The translations under genes and the position numbers were made by a program. Source: Pseudarthrobacter oxydans (GTDB lineage Bacteria; Actinomycetota; Actinomycetes; Actinomycetales; Micrococcaceae). From it: a stretch of DNA of 64,000 nt. The notes beneath the pieces are model-generated. The model was not told the DNA's origin and did no database searches. It saw only the letters and a program-made list of their open reading frames with translations. Below are positions 44,749-53,995 of the stretch, piece after piece (the stretch's first letter is position 1; each line of letters begins with the position of its first letter). The stretch covers positions 124,001 through 188,000 of the forward strand of contig NZ_CP139438.1 of the NCBI RefSeq assembly GCF_034258515.1, in the 5' to 3' direction.

Positions 44749-45224
44749 CGGTACCAGCCCACGGAACGGTCGTAACTGGACACCAAGGCTCCCGTGCCTG
44801 ATGCGCCGCTTCCGCCCGCCGGAAAGTAGATGGCCCCAAACTCGGCGCCTTGGGCTTCGATCCGTTTGCGTGCCCAGGCCTTGGCGGCTTCGATGTCCGT
44901 TTCCGGGATGCTTTCGCGGGTGTTGTTTCCAGCGCTGAGATGGATGTCCAGCTGGTACTCCCCGGGCTGGGAGGCTCCGGCATGGTGGCCTGGATCCCGC
45001 TCATCGCGCCTGCTGACCATCACCTGCGCCAAGGCATGGAGGACGGACGGGTCCTTGGCGGTGCTGCCATGCTGCTGTTGTTCCATCCGCAGCGCTGAAA
45101 CCACGTTCTCCACGGTGTCCCCATCGCTGACCACGTACGACGCTCCGGCGACGTCCGCCTCCGAGCCCCCAACGCTTTCCAAGTACTGCATAAATTGCTC
45201 GGAGCTGGACTGTCTGGAGTTCAT
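44745..45224 (-). CDS. Hypothetical protein
   Basis: 159 aa. No signal peptide or membrane helix. Polar N-terminus (SRQSSSEQFMQYLESVGG), then VVSDGDTVENVVSALRMEQQ, EYQLDIHLSAGNN and AAKAWARKRIEAQGAEFGA. The beta-strand/helix mix is compact but unrecognised. ATG 45224 is preceded by AGGGAGGG, a strong ribosome site. Confidence 0.65.
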   Translation of the reverse strand: MNSRQSSSEQFMQYLESVGGSEADVAGASYVVSDGDTVENVVSALRMEQQQHGSTAKDPSVLHALAQVMVSRRDERDPGHHAGASQPGEYQLDIHLSAGNNTRESIPETDIEAAKAWARKRIEAQGAEFGAIYFPAGGSGASGTGALVSSYDRSVGWYR

Positions 45225-45460
45225 GCACCCTCCCTGAGGGCTATTCGCGGCAAATGCCGACCCGCCCAACACTAGACCCATATGGGTCCTCTGAACGGGT
45301 GCTCCCGGGACCGATTTGGACGCAACGGGCGGCCGGCCCGCGCGGAGGCCTGTGCACACCTTCCATTTCCACTGTATCCCCGTAGGTGGGGCTTGCGGCA
45401 AGGCCCGGGCGCGGCCGGATAATCGCAGGGCCGGAAACCGGGAGAACTGGAGCAAGCGGA

Positions 45461-46978
45461 ATGACAGGGCATGCGGTAGTGATTGTGGGCGGCGGCCCGA
45501 CGGGGCTGATGCTGGCAGGGGAGTTGGCGCTGGCGGAGGTTGATGTGGCCGTTGTGGAGCGGCGCCCCAACCAGGACCTCGCCGGAGCGCGGGCGGGCGG
45601 GCTTCATGCGCGGACCCTTGAAGTCCTGGACCAGCGAGGCATCGCGGGGAGGTTCCTCGCCGAGGGCCAGGTGGCCCAGGTGGCGGGCTTCGCCGGCACC
45701 CGCCTGGACATCAGCGACTTTCCCACCCGCCATCCCTACGGGCTGGGCCTGTGGCAGAACCACATCGAACGCATCCTGGCCGGCTGGGTGGCGGAGCTGG
45801 CCGTAACGTTCTACCGCGGATGCGAGGTGACCGGCCTGGCGCAGGATGGCACCGGCGTCGGCCTCCACCTCAAGGACGGCAGGACGCTGCGGGGGGACTA
45901 CGTGGTGGGGTGCGACGGCGGCAGGAGCCTCGTCCGTAAGGCTGCGGGCATCGGGTTCCCCGGCTGGGAACCCACCACCAGTGCGCTGATTGCCGAGGTG
46001 GAGATGACAGGCCAGCCGGAGTTCGGCGTGCACCGGAACGCTTTTGGCATCCACTCCTTTGGCCGGCGGGAGTACAAGATCGTGGACGGCAAGGTGGTTT
46101 ACGCGGACAGCGGGCCGGTGGGGGTGATGGTGACCGAGGAACACGTGGGTCCCGCTACGGAACCCACGCTGGCTGATCTCAGCGCGGCCCTGATTGCCGC
46201 CTGCGGCACGGACTACGGGGCCCACAGCCCCACCTGGATTTCCCGGTTCACGGACATGACGCGCCAGGCCGCTGCCTACCGTTCGGGGCGGATCCTCCTC
46301 GCGGGCGACGCGGCGCACGTGCATGCCCCGGACGGCGGGCAGGGCCTGAACATCGGGGTGCAGGACGCGGTGAACCTGGGCTGGAAGCTGGGGCAGGTGG
46401 TCCATGGAACAGCCCCGGACGGGCTCCTGGATACCTACCATGCCGAGCGCCACCCGGTGGCTGCCCGCGTGCTGCGCAACACCATGGCGCAGAGTGCACT
46501 GCGCCGCCCGGACCCGCGGATCGAGGCGGCAGGGGAAGTTGTTGCCGAGCTCCTGGGCATGGAGGAACCGCGCCGGCGTTTCGCGGCAATGCAGTCCGGC
46601 CTGGACGTTCACTACGACGTCGGCAAGGGACACCCGCTGCTCGGGCGGCGGATGCCCGACGTCGAGCTCGCCGCCCGGGAAGGACCCCGCACGGTCTATT
46701 CGCTGCTGCATGACGCCCGGCCCGTGCTCCTGAACTTCGGGGTGCCGGGCGCCTTCGACAATCTTCCGCGGCCGCCACGGGTGAAGCTGGTGGATGCCGA
46801 GTACGGCGGGGCATGGGAGCTGCCCGCGCTCGGGGACGTTCCGGCGCCTGCCGCAGTCCTCGTCCGGCCGGACGGGCATGTGGCCTGGGTGGGTGGCGGA
46901 AGCGACGCCGGCCTCAGGGAGGCGCTGGCCAGATGGTTCGGACCCGCCATGCCGCCGGCTTCGGTGCCAAGCCTTTGA
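45461..46978 (+). CDS. Class A FAD monooxygenase, rifampin-monooxygenase-like
   Basis: 505 aa. GGGPTGLMLAGEL binds FAD, GCDGGRSLVRKAAG is the DG motif and GRILLAGDAAHVHAPDGGQG the GD motif. RAGGLHARTLEVLDQRG resembles the Rox/Iri rifampin monooxygenases and related polyketide or phenol hydroxylases. The C-terminal thioredoxin-like domain is present (LLNFGVPG, VLVRPDGHVAWVGG). NAD(P)H-dependent hydroxylation of an aromatic or naphthoquinone substrate is likely; rifampin itself is unproven. ATG 45461 after GGAGCAAGCGGA. Confidence 0.87.
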   Translation: MTGHAVVIVGGGPTGLMLAGELALAEVDVAVVERRPNQDLAGARAGGLHARTLEVLDQRGIAGRFLAEGQVAQVAGFAGTRLDISDFPTRHPYGLGLWQNHIERILAGWVAELAVTFYRGCEVTGLAQDGTGVGLHLKDGRTLRGDYVVGCDGGRSLVRKAAGIGFPGWEPTTSALIAEVEMTGQPEFGVHRNAFGIHSFGRREYKIVDGKVVYADSGPVGVMVTEEHVGPATEPTLADLSAALIAACGTDYGAHSPTWISRFTDMTRQAAAYRSGRILLAGDAAHVHAPDGGQGLNIGVQDAVNLGWKLGQVVHGTAPDGLLDTYHAERHPVAARVLRNTMAQSALRRPDPRIEAAGEVVAELLGMEEPRRRFAAMQSGLDVHYDVGKGHPLLGRRMPDVELAAREGPRTVYSLLHDARPVLLNFGVPGAFDNLPRPPRVKLVDAEYGGAWELPALGDVPAPAAVLVRPDGHVAWVGGGSDAGLREALARWFGPAMPPASVPSL

Positions 46979-47070
46979 CCCCCCTTTTCGTTACGTCATG
47001 CTTCGGGCCGTGACCCCGTATTGCCCAGGGAGTCAGTGCGTTTCACCCCCGATTGAACAGCACGCTTACG

Positions 47071-47090
47071 GGTGGTTGGTTTGAACCACC
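47071..47090 (+). promoter_or_regulatory. Hairpin/inverted repeat before the flavin reductase
   Basis: GGTGGTT / AACCACC, seven perfect pairs around a six-base loop, ending 20 bases before the start codon. It could be an operator or a 5'-UTR stem. Confidence 0.4.
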
Positions 47091-47110
47091 GGCCTCGAAA
47101 GGAAAGAACA

Positions 47111-47629
47111 ATGACGGAACACTTTGACCTCACGCCGCAGCGCCTGCGCCACGTCCTGGGCCATTTCGCCTCCGGACTGACCGTCATCACCGCCGCCACG
47201 GACAACGGCCCCGTTGGCTTCACCTGCCAGTCGTTTTCGTCGCTCTCCCTGGACCCCGCCCTGGTCACCTTCAGCCCTGCACGAAGCTCCAGCACCTGGC
47301 CGCGGCTGCGCGACGCGGGCCGGTTCACCGTGAACATCCTGCCCGCGGAACACCAGCACCTGGCAGCCCGGTTTGCCCGCTCCGGCACCGACAAATACGC
47401 CGGCGTCAACTACTCTGCGTCACCCCTGGGCAATCCCGTACTGGACCAGGCGCTCGCCTGGGTGGACTGCGAACTGCATGAGGAGTACGACGGCGGCGAC
47501 CACACCATTGTGGTGGGTGCTGTCCGCGCACTGGGGGCGCGGGAGGGCGCCGAGCCGCTCCTCTTCTTCAAGGGCGGCTACTTTGAAGGAGTGGAACCCC
47601 GTGCCAATCGGCAGGAGAAGGTGGCATGA
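47111..47629 (+). CDS. Flavin reductase family protein
   Basis: 172 aa split-barrel FMN-binding reductase of the HpaC-like family: LGHFASGLTVITAATDNGPVGFTCQSFSSLSLDP is the typical N-terminal signature, and DHTIVVGAVRAL plus LLFFKGGYF the C-terminal one. It supplies reduced flavin to two-component monooxygenases. The neighbouring class A enzyme reduces its own FAD, so the partner is probably elsewhere. ATG 47111 follows AAAGGAAAG. Confidence 0.88.
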   Translation: MTEHFDLTPQRLRHVLGHFASGLTVITAATDNGPVGFTCQSFSSLSLDPALVTFSPARSSSTWPRLRDAGRFTVNILPAEHQHLAARFARSGTDKYAGVNYSASPLGNPVLDQALAWVDCELHEEYDGGDHTIVVGAVRALGAREGAEPLLFFKGGYFEGVEPRANRQEKVA

Positions 47630-47667
47630 CGGGGCCAGGTCCCGGCAGCCCCTTGACCGCGTTTTCT

Positions 47668-49053
47668 TCAGCGCGGGTTTTCGAGTGAGATGGCTTCCAG
47701 GTGCTCGGGAATGCGGGCTTTCCATCCCAGTTGGCGTTTGATGCGGGCCCGGAGGGCGTCGGAGGCGTCCGGCTCTCCATGCGTGACGTAGGTCATCGAC
47801 GGGGCCTGAGGGGCGGTCCTCATCCATTGGATCAGTTCGCTGGAGTCGGCGTGGGCGGATAGTCCTTCCATCTGGATGACTTCTGCTTCGATCCTGACGT
47901 CCTGTCCGTAGATCCGGAGGCATTTTTCGCCTGCGGCGAGTGATGCGCCCCGTGTTCCACCGGCCTGGTATCCGCTGAGGATAATGGCGTTGCGCCGGTC
48001 CGGCCCGTAGGCCGTGAGGTGGTGCAGGATCCTGCCGCCGGTGAGCATGCCGCTGGCGGAGATGATGATCATGGGTCCGCCGCGCAGGTTGAGCAGTTTT
48101 GACTCGTCGGGGCTGCGGACGGGGGTGGCCACTTTGTACATGGCTTCGAATTCGTCCTGCTTGAGCCTGTGTTCTTCGCGATGGCGCTGATACATGCCGG
48201 ATGCGTCGATTGCCATTGGGCTGTTGAGGTAGACGGGGATGGAGGGGATCGCATGTTTGGCGAGAAGCCGCGACAGGTGCAGCAGGACCGTTTCGGCCCG
48301 GCCGACGGCGAACGCGGCGATCATGATGACGCCGTTTCGCTTGGCCACCCGGGTGATGATGTCGCCGAGTTCAGTTTCCGGGTTGCCCTGCGGGTGTGTC
48401 CGGTTGCCGTAGGTGGATTCGGTGACCAGTACATTGACGCGCCCCGGCGCTCTCGGCGCGTACATCAGGGGGTCATCGGCCCGCCCCAGGTCTCCAGTGA
48501 AGTGGATAGTCCGGCCGGCAAGTTGGAGGTGCACCTGGGCCGCGCCGAGGATGTGGCCGGCAGGAAGGAACGTTGCTTCAATGCCCCCGGGCAGGGGGAA
48601 CGGAGAGTCGAAGTCCCGGGTTTTGAAACTGTCGAGCGATCGGACGGCGTCCTGGGCTGTGTAGAGGGGCACGGGAGGGTGATGGGTTGATGATGCCCTG
48701 TGGTCTGCGTAGCGGGCTTCCTCTTCCTGGAGGTATCCGCTGTCGGGAAGCAGCAGCTTGCACAGTTCGGCCGTGCCCGGTGTGGCATAGACGGGGCCGT
48801 GGAATCCGTCGCGCACCAGTGCAGGGATGTATCCGCTGTGATCCAGATGGGCATGGGTGAGGACAACGGCATCGATGTTCGCGGGACTGACCTGGAAAGG
48901 TACGCGGTTACGGTCGCGAAGGTGTTTATAGCCCTGGAACAGGCCGCACTCTACAAGGACCCGGTGGCCTTGCGACCGGATCAGGTATCTGGAACCTGTC
49001 ACTGTGTCGGCTGCGCCGAGAAACCGCAGCGTCGGGGGATGCTGTTCTCTCAT
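47668..49053 (-). CDS. Beta-CASP metallo-beta-lactamase nuclease
   Basis: 461 aa. The MBL core is intact: LTHAHLDHSGYIP (HxHxDH), then GHILGAAQV and FTGDLGR. The beta-CASP domain follows with TESTYGNR, AFAVGRAETVLL and a Zn-binding GLSAHADS near the end. This is the archaeal-CPSF/bacterial RNA-processing type, acting as endo- or exonuclease on RNA. I chose ATG 49053 because GAAGGAG lies just upstream, inside the longer frame. Downstream of hsp20 on the same strand. Confidence 0.88.
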   Translation of the reverse strand: MREQHPPTLRFLGAADTVTGSRYLIRSQGHRVLVECGLFQGYKHLRDRNRVPFQVSPANIDAVVLTHAHLDHSGYIPALVRDGFHGPVYATPGTAELCKLLLPDSGYLQEEEARYADHRASSTHHPPVPLYTAQDAVRSLDSFKTRDFDSPFPLPGGIEATFLPAGHILGAAQVHLQLAGRTIHFTGDLGRADDPLMYAPRAPGRVNVLVTESTYGNRTHPQGNPETELGDIITRVAKRNGVIMIAAFAVGRAETVLLHLSRLLAKHAIPSIPVYLNSPMAIDASGMYQRHREEHRLKQDEFEAMYKVATPVRSPDESKLLNLRGGPMIIISASGMLTGGRILHHLTAYGPDRRNAIILSGYQAGGTRGASLAAGEKCLRIYGQDVRIEAEVIQMEGLSAHADSSELIQWMRTAPQAPSMTYVTHGEPDASDALRARIKRQLGWKARIPEHLEAISLENPR

Positions 49054-49206
49054 AGCAGCTCCTTCGGACACCTCACTCAGCTCAGAGGCTTCCTGGTGTC
49101 AGCCGTGGGAATCCTGGGAAGCGGCTGGCCGACGACCCCGCAAAGCTCGGCGGTGATTTTGCGGGGCACAACGGTGGTGCCGGTGTGGTTGTGGGGCGCT
49201 GCCAGG

Positions 49207-49674
49207 TTACCCGCGGGTGATGGGGAGCTTCTTCGGCTCCGCGGGCAGGCCCTGCTCGGGCAGCGGGGCACGGACTTCCAGGACCCCGTTGACGTAGGTG
49301 GCCTTGATGTCTTCTTCCTTAACCCCTTCAGGGAGCGGGATGTTCCGGCTGAAGGACCCGTAGCGGAACTCCGACCGGTAGCGTCCTTTGTCCTTGTGCT
49401 CTTCTTTTTCCTGGCGCTCGGCGCGAATCCGCAGGAACCCGTCGTCCATGGTCACTTCGACGTCTTTGTCCGGATCGACGCCGGGCATCTCAGCACGCAC
49501 CACAAGCGTTTTACCGTCGACGAACTCTTCGACCCGGATGGGGGCGGGGCCTGTTGCCGAGTCGAACATGCGCTCTACGGAGTCCAGCAGCTCGGCCGGG
49601 GATCGCAATACGGTGTTGAAGGGGGAGGTCCACCGGGTCGATGCAAAAGGGGACCATTTGAGCAGATCAGACAT
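49207..49674 (-). CDS. Hsp20 small heat-shock protein
   Basis: 155 aa. The alpha-crystallin domain runs from about residue 45 to 140: VDGKTLVVRAEMPGVDPDKD, FRYGSFSRNIPLPEGV, and ATYVNGVLEVRAPLPE. The C-terminal anchor motif is KLPI. It keeps unfolded proteins soluble. ATG 49674 follows GGAG. A DosR-box-like sequence lies 90 bp upstream at 49764. Confidence 0.93.
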   Translation of the reverse strand: MSDLLKWSPFASTRWTSPFNTVLRSPAELLDSVERMFDSATGPAPIRVEEFVDGKTLVVRAEMPGVDPDKDVEVTMDDGFLRIRAERQEKEEHKDKGRYRSEFRYGSFSRNIPLPEGVKEEDIKATYVNGVLEVRAPLPEQGLPAEPKKLPITRG

Positions 49675-49763
49675 GACGGGTTCTCCAGATTCCATGCAGG
49701 CAAAGGGCCGCGTGAGGGGCCGGTGTCAATCCAGTTAACACCTGCGGATGTGGTCCAGATAGG

Positions 49764-49777
49764 GACAAAAGACCCTC
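49764..49777. promoter_or_regulatory. DosR/DevR-box-like site GGGACAAAAGACCC
   Basis: Compares with the DosR core GGGACTTTAGTCCC at 14-base spacing; both outer GGGAC and CCC are present with one arm mismatch. It lies 90 bp upstream of hsp20. A weaker relative (AGGACTTAAGCCTC, 49869) sits nearer the divergent DUF4383 gene. Binding is inference. Confidence 0.5.
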
Positions 49778-50003
49778 CTCCCGGGAGCCTTCGCACACGG
49801 TCTGCGTTCATGCCCGGAGCCCGGAAAATAGCGGTTTTCGCCCTTCATCCCTAACCTTCACTGACCTAAGGACTTAAGCCTCTGAAAGCCAGGCAACCGT
49901 AGCTTGAAGCTGGAAGCATAACCAGCGTGGCGCTGCACCACTCCCCGCTGGCGGCCGCACTCGAGCACCAAAGATTCCACCCCTTCAAACAAGGAAGAAA
50001 GCC

Positions 50004-50471
50004 ATGTCGGCATCATCAGCACATCCGGGAATCGGCGCACGCCACCACCGCACGCCCCTCGAAATCACAGCCCTGGGCGCTGGAGCAGTTTTCGCTCTGG
50101 TGGGCGTCCTCGGTTTCATCCCCGGGGTCACCACGAACTATGCGGAAATGACTTTTGCCGGCACTGGGTCCGGCGCGATGCTCCTCGGCATTTTCCAGGT
50201 GTCCATCCTGCACAACATTGTTCACCTGCTCTTCGGAGCCGCCGGCCTGCTCATGGGCAGGTCCGCACTCCAGTCGAAGTACTACCTCATCGGTGCGGGC
50301 GCCCTCTATCTGGTGATCTGGCTCTACGGGCTGCTGATTGACCAGGCGTCGTCTGCCAACTTCATCCCAGTGAACACGGCAGATAACTGGCTCCACGTCG
50401 TTCTGGGAGTCGTCATGCTCGCCGTGGGGATCTTGCTTGGCCGCGGTACCGGCCAAGCGAAAGCGCGCTGA
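50004..50471 (+). CDS. DUF4383 membrane protein
   Basis: 155 aa, four transmembrane helices. LHNIVHLLFGAAGLLMGR is the family signature, and TADNWLHVVLGVVMLAVGILLGR the last helix. Function unknown; often in stress-related actinobacterial loci. ATG 50004 follows AAGGAAGAAAGCC. Divergent from hsp20. Confidence 0.87.
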   Translation: MSASSAHPGIGARHHRTPLEITALGAGAVFALVGVLGFIPGVTTNYAEMTFAGTGSGAMLLGIFQVSILHNIVHLLFGAAGLLMGRSALQSKYYLIGAGALYLVIWLYGLLIDQASSANFIPVNTADNWLHVVLGVVMLAVGILLGRGTGQAKAR

Positions 50472-50576
50472 TCCGCCCGGCTGCTGATCCGCCCGTCTGT
50501 CCTGCGGATCCCGATGCACCCGGGAAGCAGCCGGCTTGCCAGGGAAACAGTCCAATGACGTGCGAGGGATGATGTT

Positions 50577-51905
50577 GTGAACCGCGGGACCGGGGACCGG
50601 CACCATCCCCACGGGCTGGAACTGGACGAGATCCGGGCCCTGGCCCGGCCGCTGCTAACGGCGTCCCGACACCTGGACGGCCTGGTGGATTTATGTGCCC
50701 GGGCACGCTTCGTCTGCCTGGGCGAGGCTTCACACGGCACGCAGGAGTATTACCAGTGGCGGGCAGCCCTCAGCCGTCGTCTCATCGAGGAACACCAATT
50801 CAGCTGGATTGGGGTGGAGGGCGACTGGCCGGACTGTTGGCGCATCAACCGCTGGGTCCGCGGCCAAACCGACCAGAACCTCGATGCCCGGCAACTATTG
50901 GCCGGCTTCGAGCGGTGGCCCACCTGGATGTGGGCCAACCAGGAAGTGGCAGAGTTCCTCACCTGGCTGCGCGAATGGAATCTGGCCCGACCGGAAGAAC
51001 AGCGCACCGGCTTCTACGGACTGGATGTCTATTCCCTCTGGGATTCCCTGAGGGAAATCTTCGGCTGGCTCAACGCCAACGCACCCGAGGCCATGCCGGC
51101 AGCAATGAAGGCCTGGCAGTGCTTTGTACCGTTCCGGGAAAACCCCCAGCGGTATGCCTCGGACACCCGCCTGGTACCACGATCCTGCGAGGCGGACGTG
51201 GTGATGCTTCTGGCCGAGGTGCACCGGCAGACCTTCGGCCGGGTGGAGGACGATGCTGTAGCTTTTGACGCAGTGCAGAACGCCGTCGTGGCGGCAAACG
51301 CCGAACGCTACTACCGGACCATGATCCGCGGTGACCGGCAATCCTGGAACATCCGGGACCACCACATGAGCGACACCATAGACCGGCTGGCACGCCACCA
51401 CGGCCCCGGCTCCAAGGGACTGGTCTGGGCGCACAACACGCATATAGGCGACGCCAGGGCAACGGACATGGCGCTGGACGGCATGGTCAACATCGGCCAA
51501 CTCATGCGCCTGCGCCATCACGGATCAGTAGTCCTTGTCGGCTTCGCGTCCTATGGGGGATCCGTCACTGCCGCGCCGGCCTGGGGTCTCCCGGAAGAGG
51601 TCATGAACGTCCCGGCAGCCGTACCCGGAAGCCACGAAGACCTCCTCCACGCGGCCCTCGAAAGCCCGTCCACTCTCGTGTTCGGACCGGACCGGGCGGG
51701 CCACTGGCTCTCCTCCTGGCGCGGCCACCGCGCCATCGGGGTTGTCTACAACCCCGACCGCGAGAAAGGCAACTACGTCCCCACGACCATGGGCCACCGC
51801 TACGACGCATTGCTGTGGTTCCCGCAAACAACAGCGCTGCGGCCGCTCCACCATGAACACCTGCCCAGCGAACCTGAGCTCGAAACCGAACCGACAGGCT
51901 TCTAA
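50577..51905 (+). CDS. Erythromycin-esterase family protein
   Basis: 442 aa. FVCLGEASHGTQEYYQWRAA carries the catalytic-type Glu/His motif, GVEGDWPDCWRINRWVRG the second, and GLVWAHNTHIGDARATDMA the third. The family includes Ere macrolide esterases but also succinoglycan-type and DosR-regulon members (the C-terminal part of Rv2030c). Position beside Hsp20 and USP favours a stress role over antibiotic resistance. GTG 50577 after GAGGGATGATGTT. Confidence 0.85.
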   Translation: MNRGTGDRHHPHGLELDEIRALARPLLTASRHLDGLVDLCARARFVCLGEASHGTQEYYQWRAALSRRLIEEHQFSWIGVEGDWPDCWRINRWVRGQTDQNLDARQLLAGFERWPTWMWANQEVAEFLTWLREWNLARPEEQRTGFYGLDVYSLWDSLREIFGWLNANAPEAMPAAMKAWQCFVPFRENPQRYASDTRLVPRSCEADVVMLLAEVHRQTFGRVEDDAVAFDAVQNAVVAANAERYYRTMIRGDRQSWNIRDHHMSDTIDRLARHHGPGSKGLVWAHNTHIGDARATDMALDGMVNIGQLMRLRHHGSVVLVGFASYGGSVTAAPAWGLPEEVMNVPAAVPGSHEDLLHAALESPSTLVFGPDRAGHWLSSWRGHRAIGVVYNPDREKGNYVPTTMGHRYDALLWFPQTTALRPLHHEHLPSEPELETEPTGF

Positions 51906-51976
51906 GCGATGCCTCGAGACAGAAGCGCAACCCTGATTGCGGTAGGGCCCGGCGAGGCGATCGAAAGGAAAGACAA

Positions 51977-52432
51977 GTGACCAGCACCGGTTCGTTCTTG
52001 ATTATTGTTGGTTTTGACGGTTCCGGGCATTCCCGGGCAGCACTGGACTGGGCCATGGATGAGGCCCGCCAGCGCCACGGCCAGCTCCGCCTCGTCACAG
52101 CCTGGAACAAGGCTCCGTTGGCGTGGTATCCGGCTGTCCTGGAAACGGCGGCAGGCGAAATTGCCGCCGAAGAGTCTCCAGAGCAAGCCGCGCGGACGCT
52201 TCAGGGTGAGGCGCTGAAGACCGCTGCAGACGGAGGCGTGACCGCCGCAGGACACCTCGTCAATACCAATTCACCCGCTTCGGCAATACTCGACGCCGCC
52301 AAGGACGCGGACCTTATCGTCGTCGGTTCCCGGGGTCATGGCGGTTTTCCCGGGTTGCACCTGGGCTCGGTTTCGACGCAGGTCGTCAATCACGCACAAT
52401 GTCCTGTTCTGGTGGTCCACTCCAGGGCGTGA
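51977..52432 (+). CDS. Universal stress protein (single UspA domain)
   Basis: 151 aa. IIVGFDGSGHSRAALDWAMDEA opens the fold; DADLIVVGSRGHGGFPGLHLGSVS is the ATP-binding G-rich loop, followed by CPVLVVH. Intact loop, so ATP binding is likely. GTG 51977 after AAAGGAAAGACAA; 71 bp after the esterase gene, probably the same unit. Confidence 0.92.
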   Translation: MTSTGSFLIIVGFDGSGHSRAALDWAMDEARQRHGQLRLVTAWNKAPLAWYPAVLETAAGEIAAEESPEQAARTLQGEALKTAADGGVTAAGHLVNTNSPASAILDAAKDADLIVVGSRGHGGFPGLHLGSVSTQVVNHAQCPVLVVHSRA

Positions 52433-53113
52433 CCTCCCCGGAGCTTCCCTTCACTGGTCCCAATGGACATGCCCCTTCCAGCCGGCACAAAGATGCAGTT
52501 CCCGCGGGATGCGATGCGGACCGTGCCCTGTTGTAGGGCGCAGTCCGGGCGTAGACTTAAATCGCCTGCAGGTAACCATCAGATGACGCCGGGTCGTTCA
52601 GGACATGAGAATGTCCGGGCCTTCTCTTAGCGAGATCGCGAAGGTACCTGCAGGTTCTGCGCTTAAGGACTTGCGCGGCGCTTGCAAGCAGAATCCCTGC
52701 GTTCGAGCGATGCGCAGGTGCCGTCGGGAACGCCCCAAATCCACTGGAATTGCCCTTGCGGTACCGAAAAGTAGGCGAGAAACTAGTTATACGTTCTTCG
52801 AAAGAAGGACGGGAACGAACAACCAGGGAACCTTGGAACACGCCGTGGATCTGATCCATGGTGGTCTGCCGGTGACGAGGCAGGAAGCGCCGGGATTCCC
52901 GCAAGTTCGGGAGATGATGTTCGTCATAACGGAATCAAAACAGTCGAAGCCCCTTCAGCCTAGCTGATGGGGCTTCCCCTTAGTCGGCGCCAGGCCACGC
53001 CCCCTGCTCAGAGCAGCCGTTCCCTGCCGTTTCCCCAAACCCCGTAGCGCAGTCGTGGTCATCAGCGCCGGCTGGCCATCCTCAAGGCAACGAAGCCGGC
53101 AGAGCCTGGCGGC
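52433..53113. other. 681-bp gap without a convincing gene
   Basis: Open frames exist on both strands but none has coding character or a good start site. GC appears lower than in flanking genes around 52740-52960. It contains a strong hairpin at 52946 and small repeats such as CCTGCAGGT (52566 and 52649). A small RNA or a decayed insertion is possible; nothing more can be supported. Confidence 0.5.
52946..52976 (-). terminator. Hairpin terminator
   Basis: GAAGCCCC / GGGGCTTC plus TCAG / CTGA across one mismatch, five-base loop. On the minus strand it is followed by a T-run (GACTGTTTTG), so it fits termination of the lipoprotein gene ending at 53114. Confidence 0.7.
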
Positions 53114-53995
53114 TCAGGAGGAATCGGCGGCCCGGAAGCTGGCTCCGCCGTCGGTGGAAACGACGAGCCTTTCGGCGGTCGCGGCCCAGATCCGTGGCTT
53201 GCCTTCAGCGCCGGTTACAGCTGTCATTGCCTGGACCTGACCCTCGATTTGGCCGGTGCGGGTCCAGGTTCTTCCGGCGTCGGCGGAGTAATGCACGGTC
53301 CCGCCGGGTTCGACGCCGATGACCTCCGTGGCGCCGGCGAAGGCGACGAACTGGACAATGGGGGCTGTGGCGTTTAGTTCCCAGGTTTTCCCGCCGTCGG
53401 TGGAGCGCTGGAGCCCTTCGCGGGTGGTGGCCAGAACGGTGTCGCTCTCCGGGGTGCCTGCCAGGACGGCCGGAACGAAGCCCGCCCTTGCCGGGGTCCA
53501 GGTTTTTCCGTCCGGGCTGGTTTGAAGCGTCCCGTCGTAGGCGACGACGCCGGACGCGGTGGCGGCGAGGGCGTGAAAATCAGATTCGCCCTGTCGGGAG
53601 AGCTGTTCCCATGTCTTGCCGCCATCGACGGACCTGATCAGGCCCATGGGGTTGGGCAGATCGGAGCCGGGGCCGGGATGTCCGGATGCGTAGAAGACAC
53701 CTTGGTCAGCCGCGGCGGTAAAGCCCATCAGATCGTTGGTGGCGCCAATTTTGGTGCCCGGTAGTTTGGTGACGTCAAACAGGCCTTCATGGGTGGCAAG
53801 CAGCACCTGGTCCGTTTTGCGGTTTACGGTCAGGCCGTGGACATGGGAGCTGGGCAGCCCGGAGGTGGCGGTTGCCGGGACAGGGCCGGCGCCCGGACTA
53901 CCGGGTGTAGCGCCTGGGACGCAGGCGGAGAGGGTAAGCAGGAGGGCAGCGGCGGTGAACGCGGCCGAGAACCTGCCGGTGGTCAGAACACGCAT
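53114..53995 (-). CDS. F510_1955-type secreted lipoprotein, BNR/sialidase-like propeller
   Basis: 293 aa. Signal peptide ends LTLSAC with lipidated Cys25. Repeated RSVDGGKTWEQLS, QRSTDGGKTWELN, HYSADAGRTWTRTG and VSTDGGASF are Asp-box (BNR) repeats of a beta-propeller. This resembles the F510_1955 glycosylhydrolase-like family, often beside copper genes; no catalytic residues of true sialidases can be assigned. Start 53995 chosen at MRVLTTG; the ribosome site is weak and a short ORF overlaps it. Confidence 0.82.
   Translation of the reverse strand: MRVLTTGRFSAAFTAAALLLTLSACVPGATPGSPGAGPVPATATSGLPSSHVHGLTVNRKTDQVLLATHEGLFDVTKLPGTKIGATNDLMGFTAAADQGVFYASGHPGPGSDLPNPMGLIRSVDGGKTWEQLSRQGESDFHALAATASGVVAYDGTLQTSPDGKTWTPARAGFVPAVLAGTPESDTVLATTREGLQRSTDGGKTWELNATAPIVQFVAFAGATEVIGVEPGGTVHYSADAGRTWTRTGQIEGQVQAMTAVTGAEGKPRIWAATAERLVVSTDGGASFRAADSS

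Noticed and set aside
50540..50560. AGGGAAACAGTCCAA before the esterase gene as a DosR box
   Set aside because: The half-sites are one base too close and only one arm fits.
50577..51905. Macrolide resistance gene
   Set aside because: The family is broad, and the stress-gene context favours another role.
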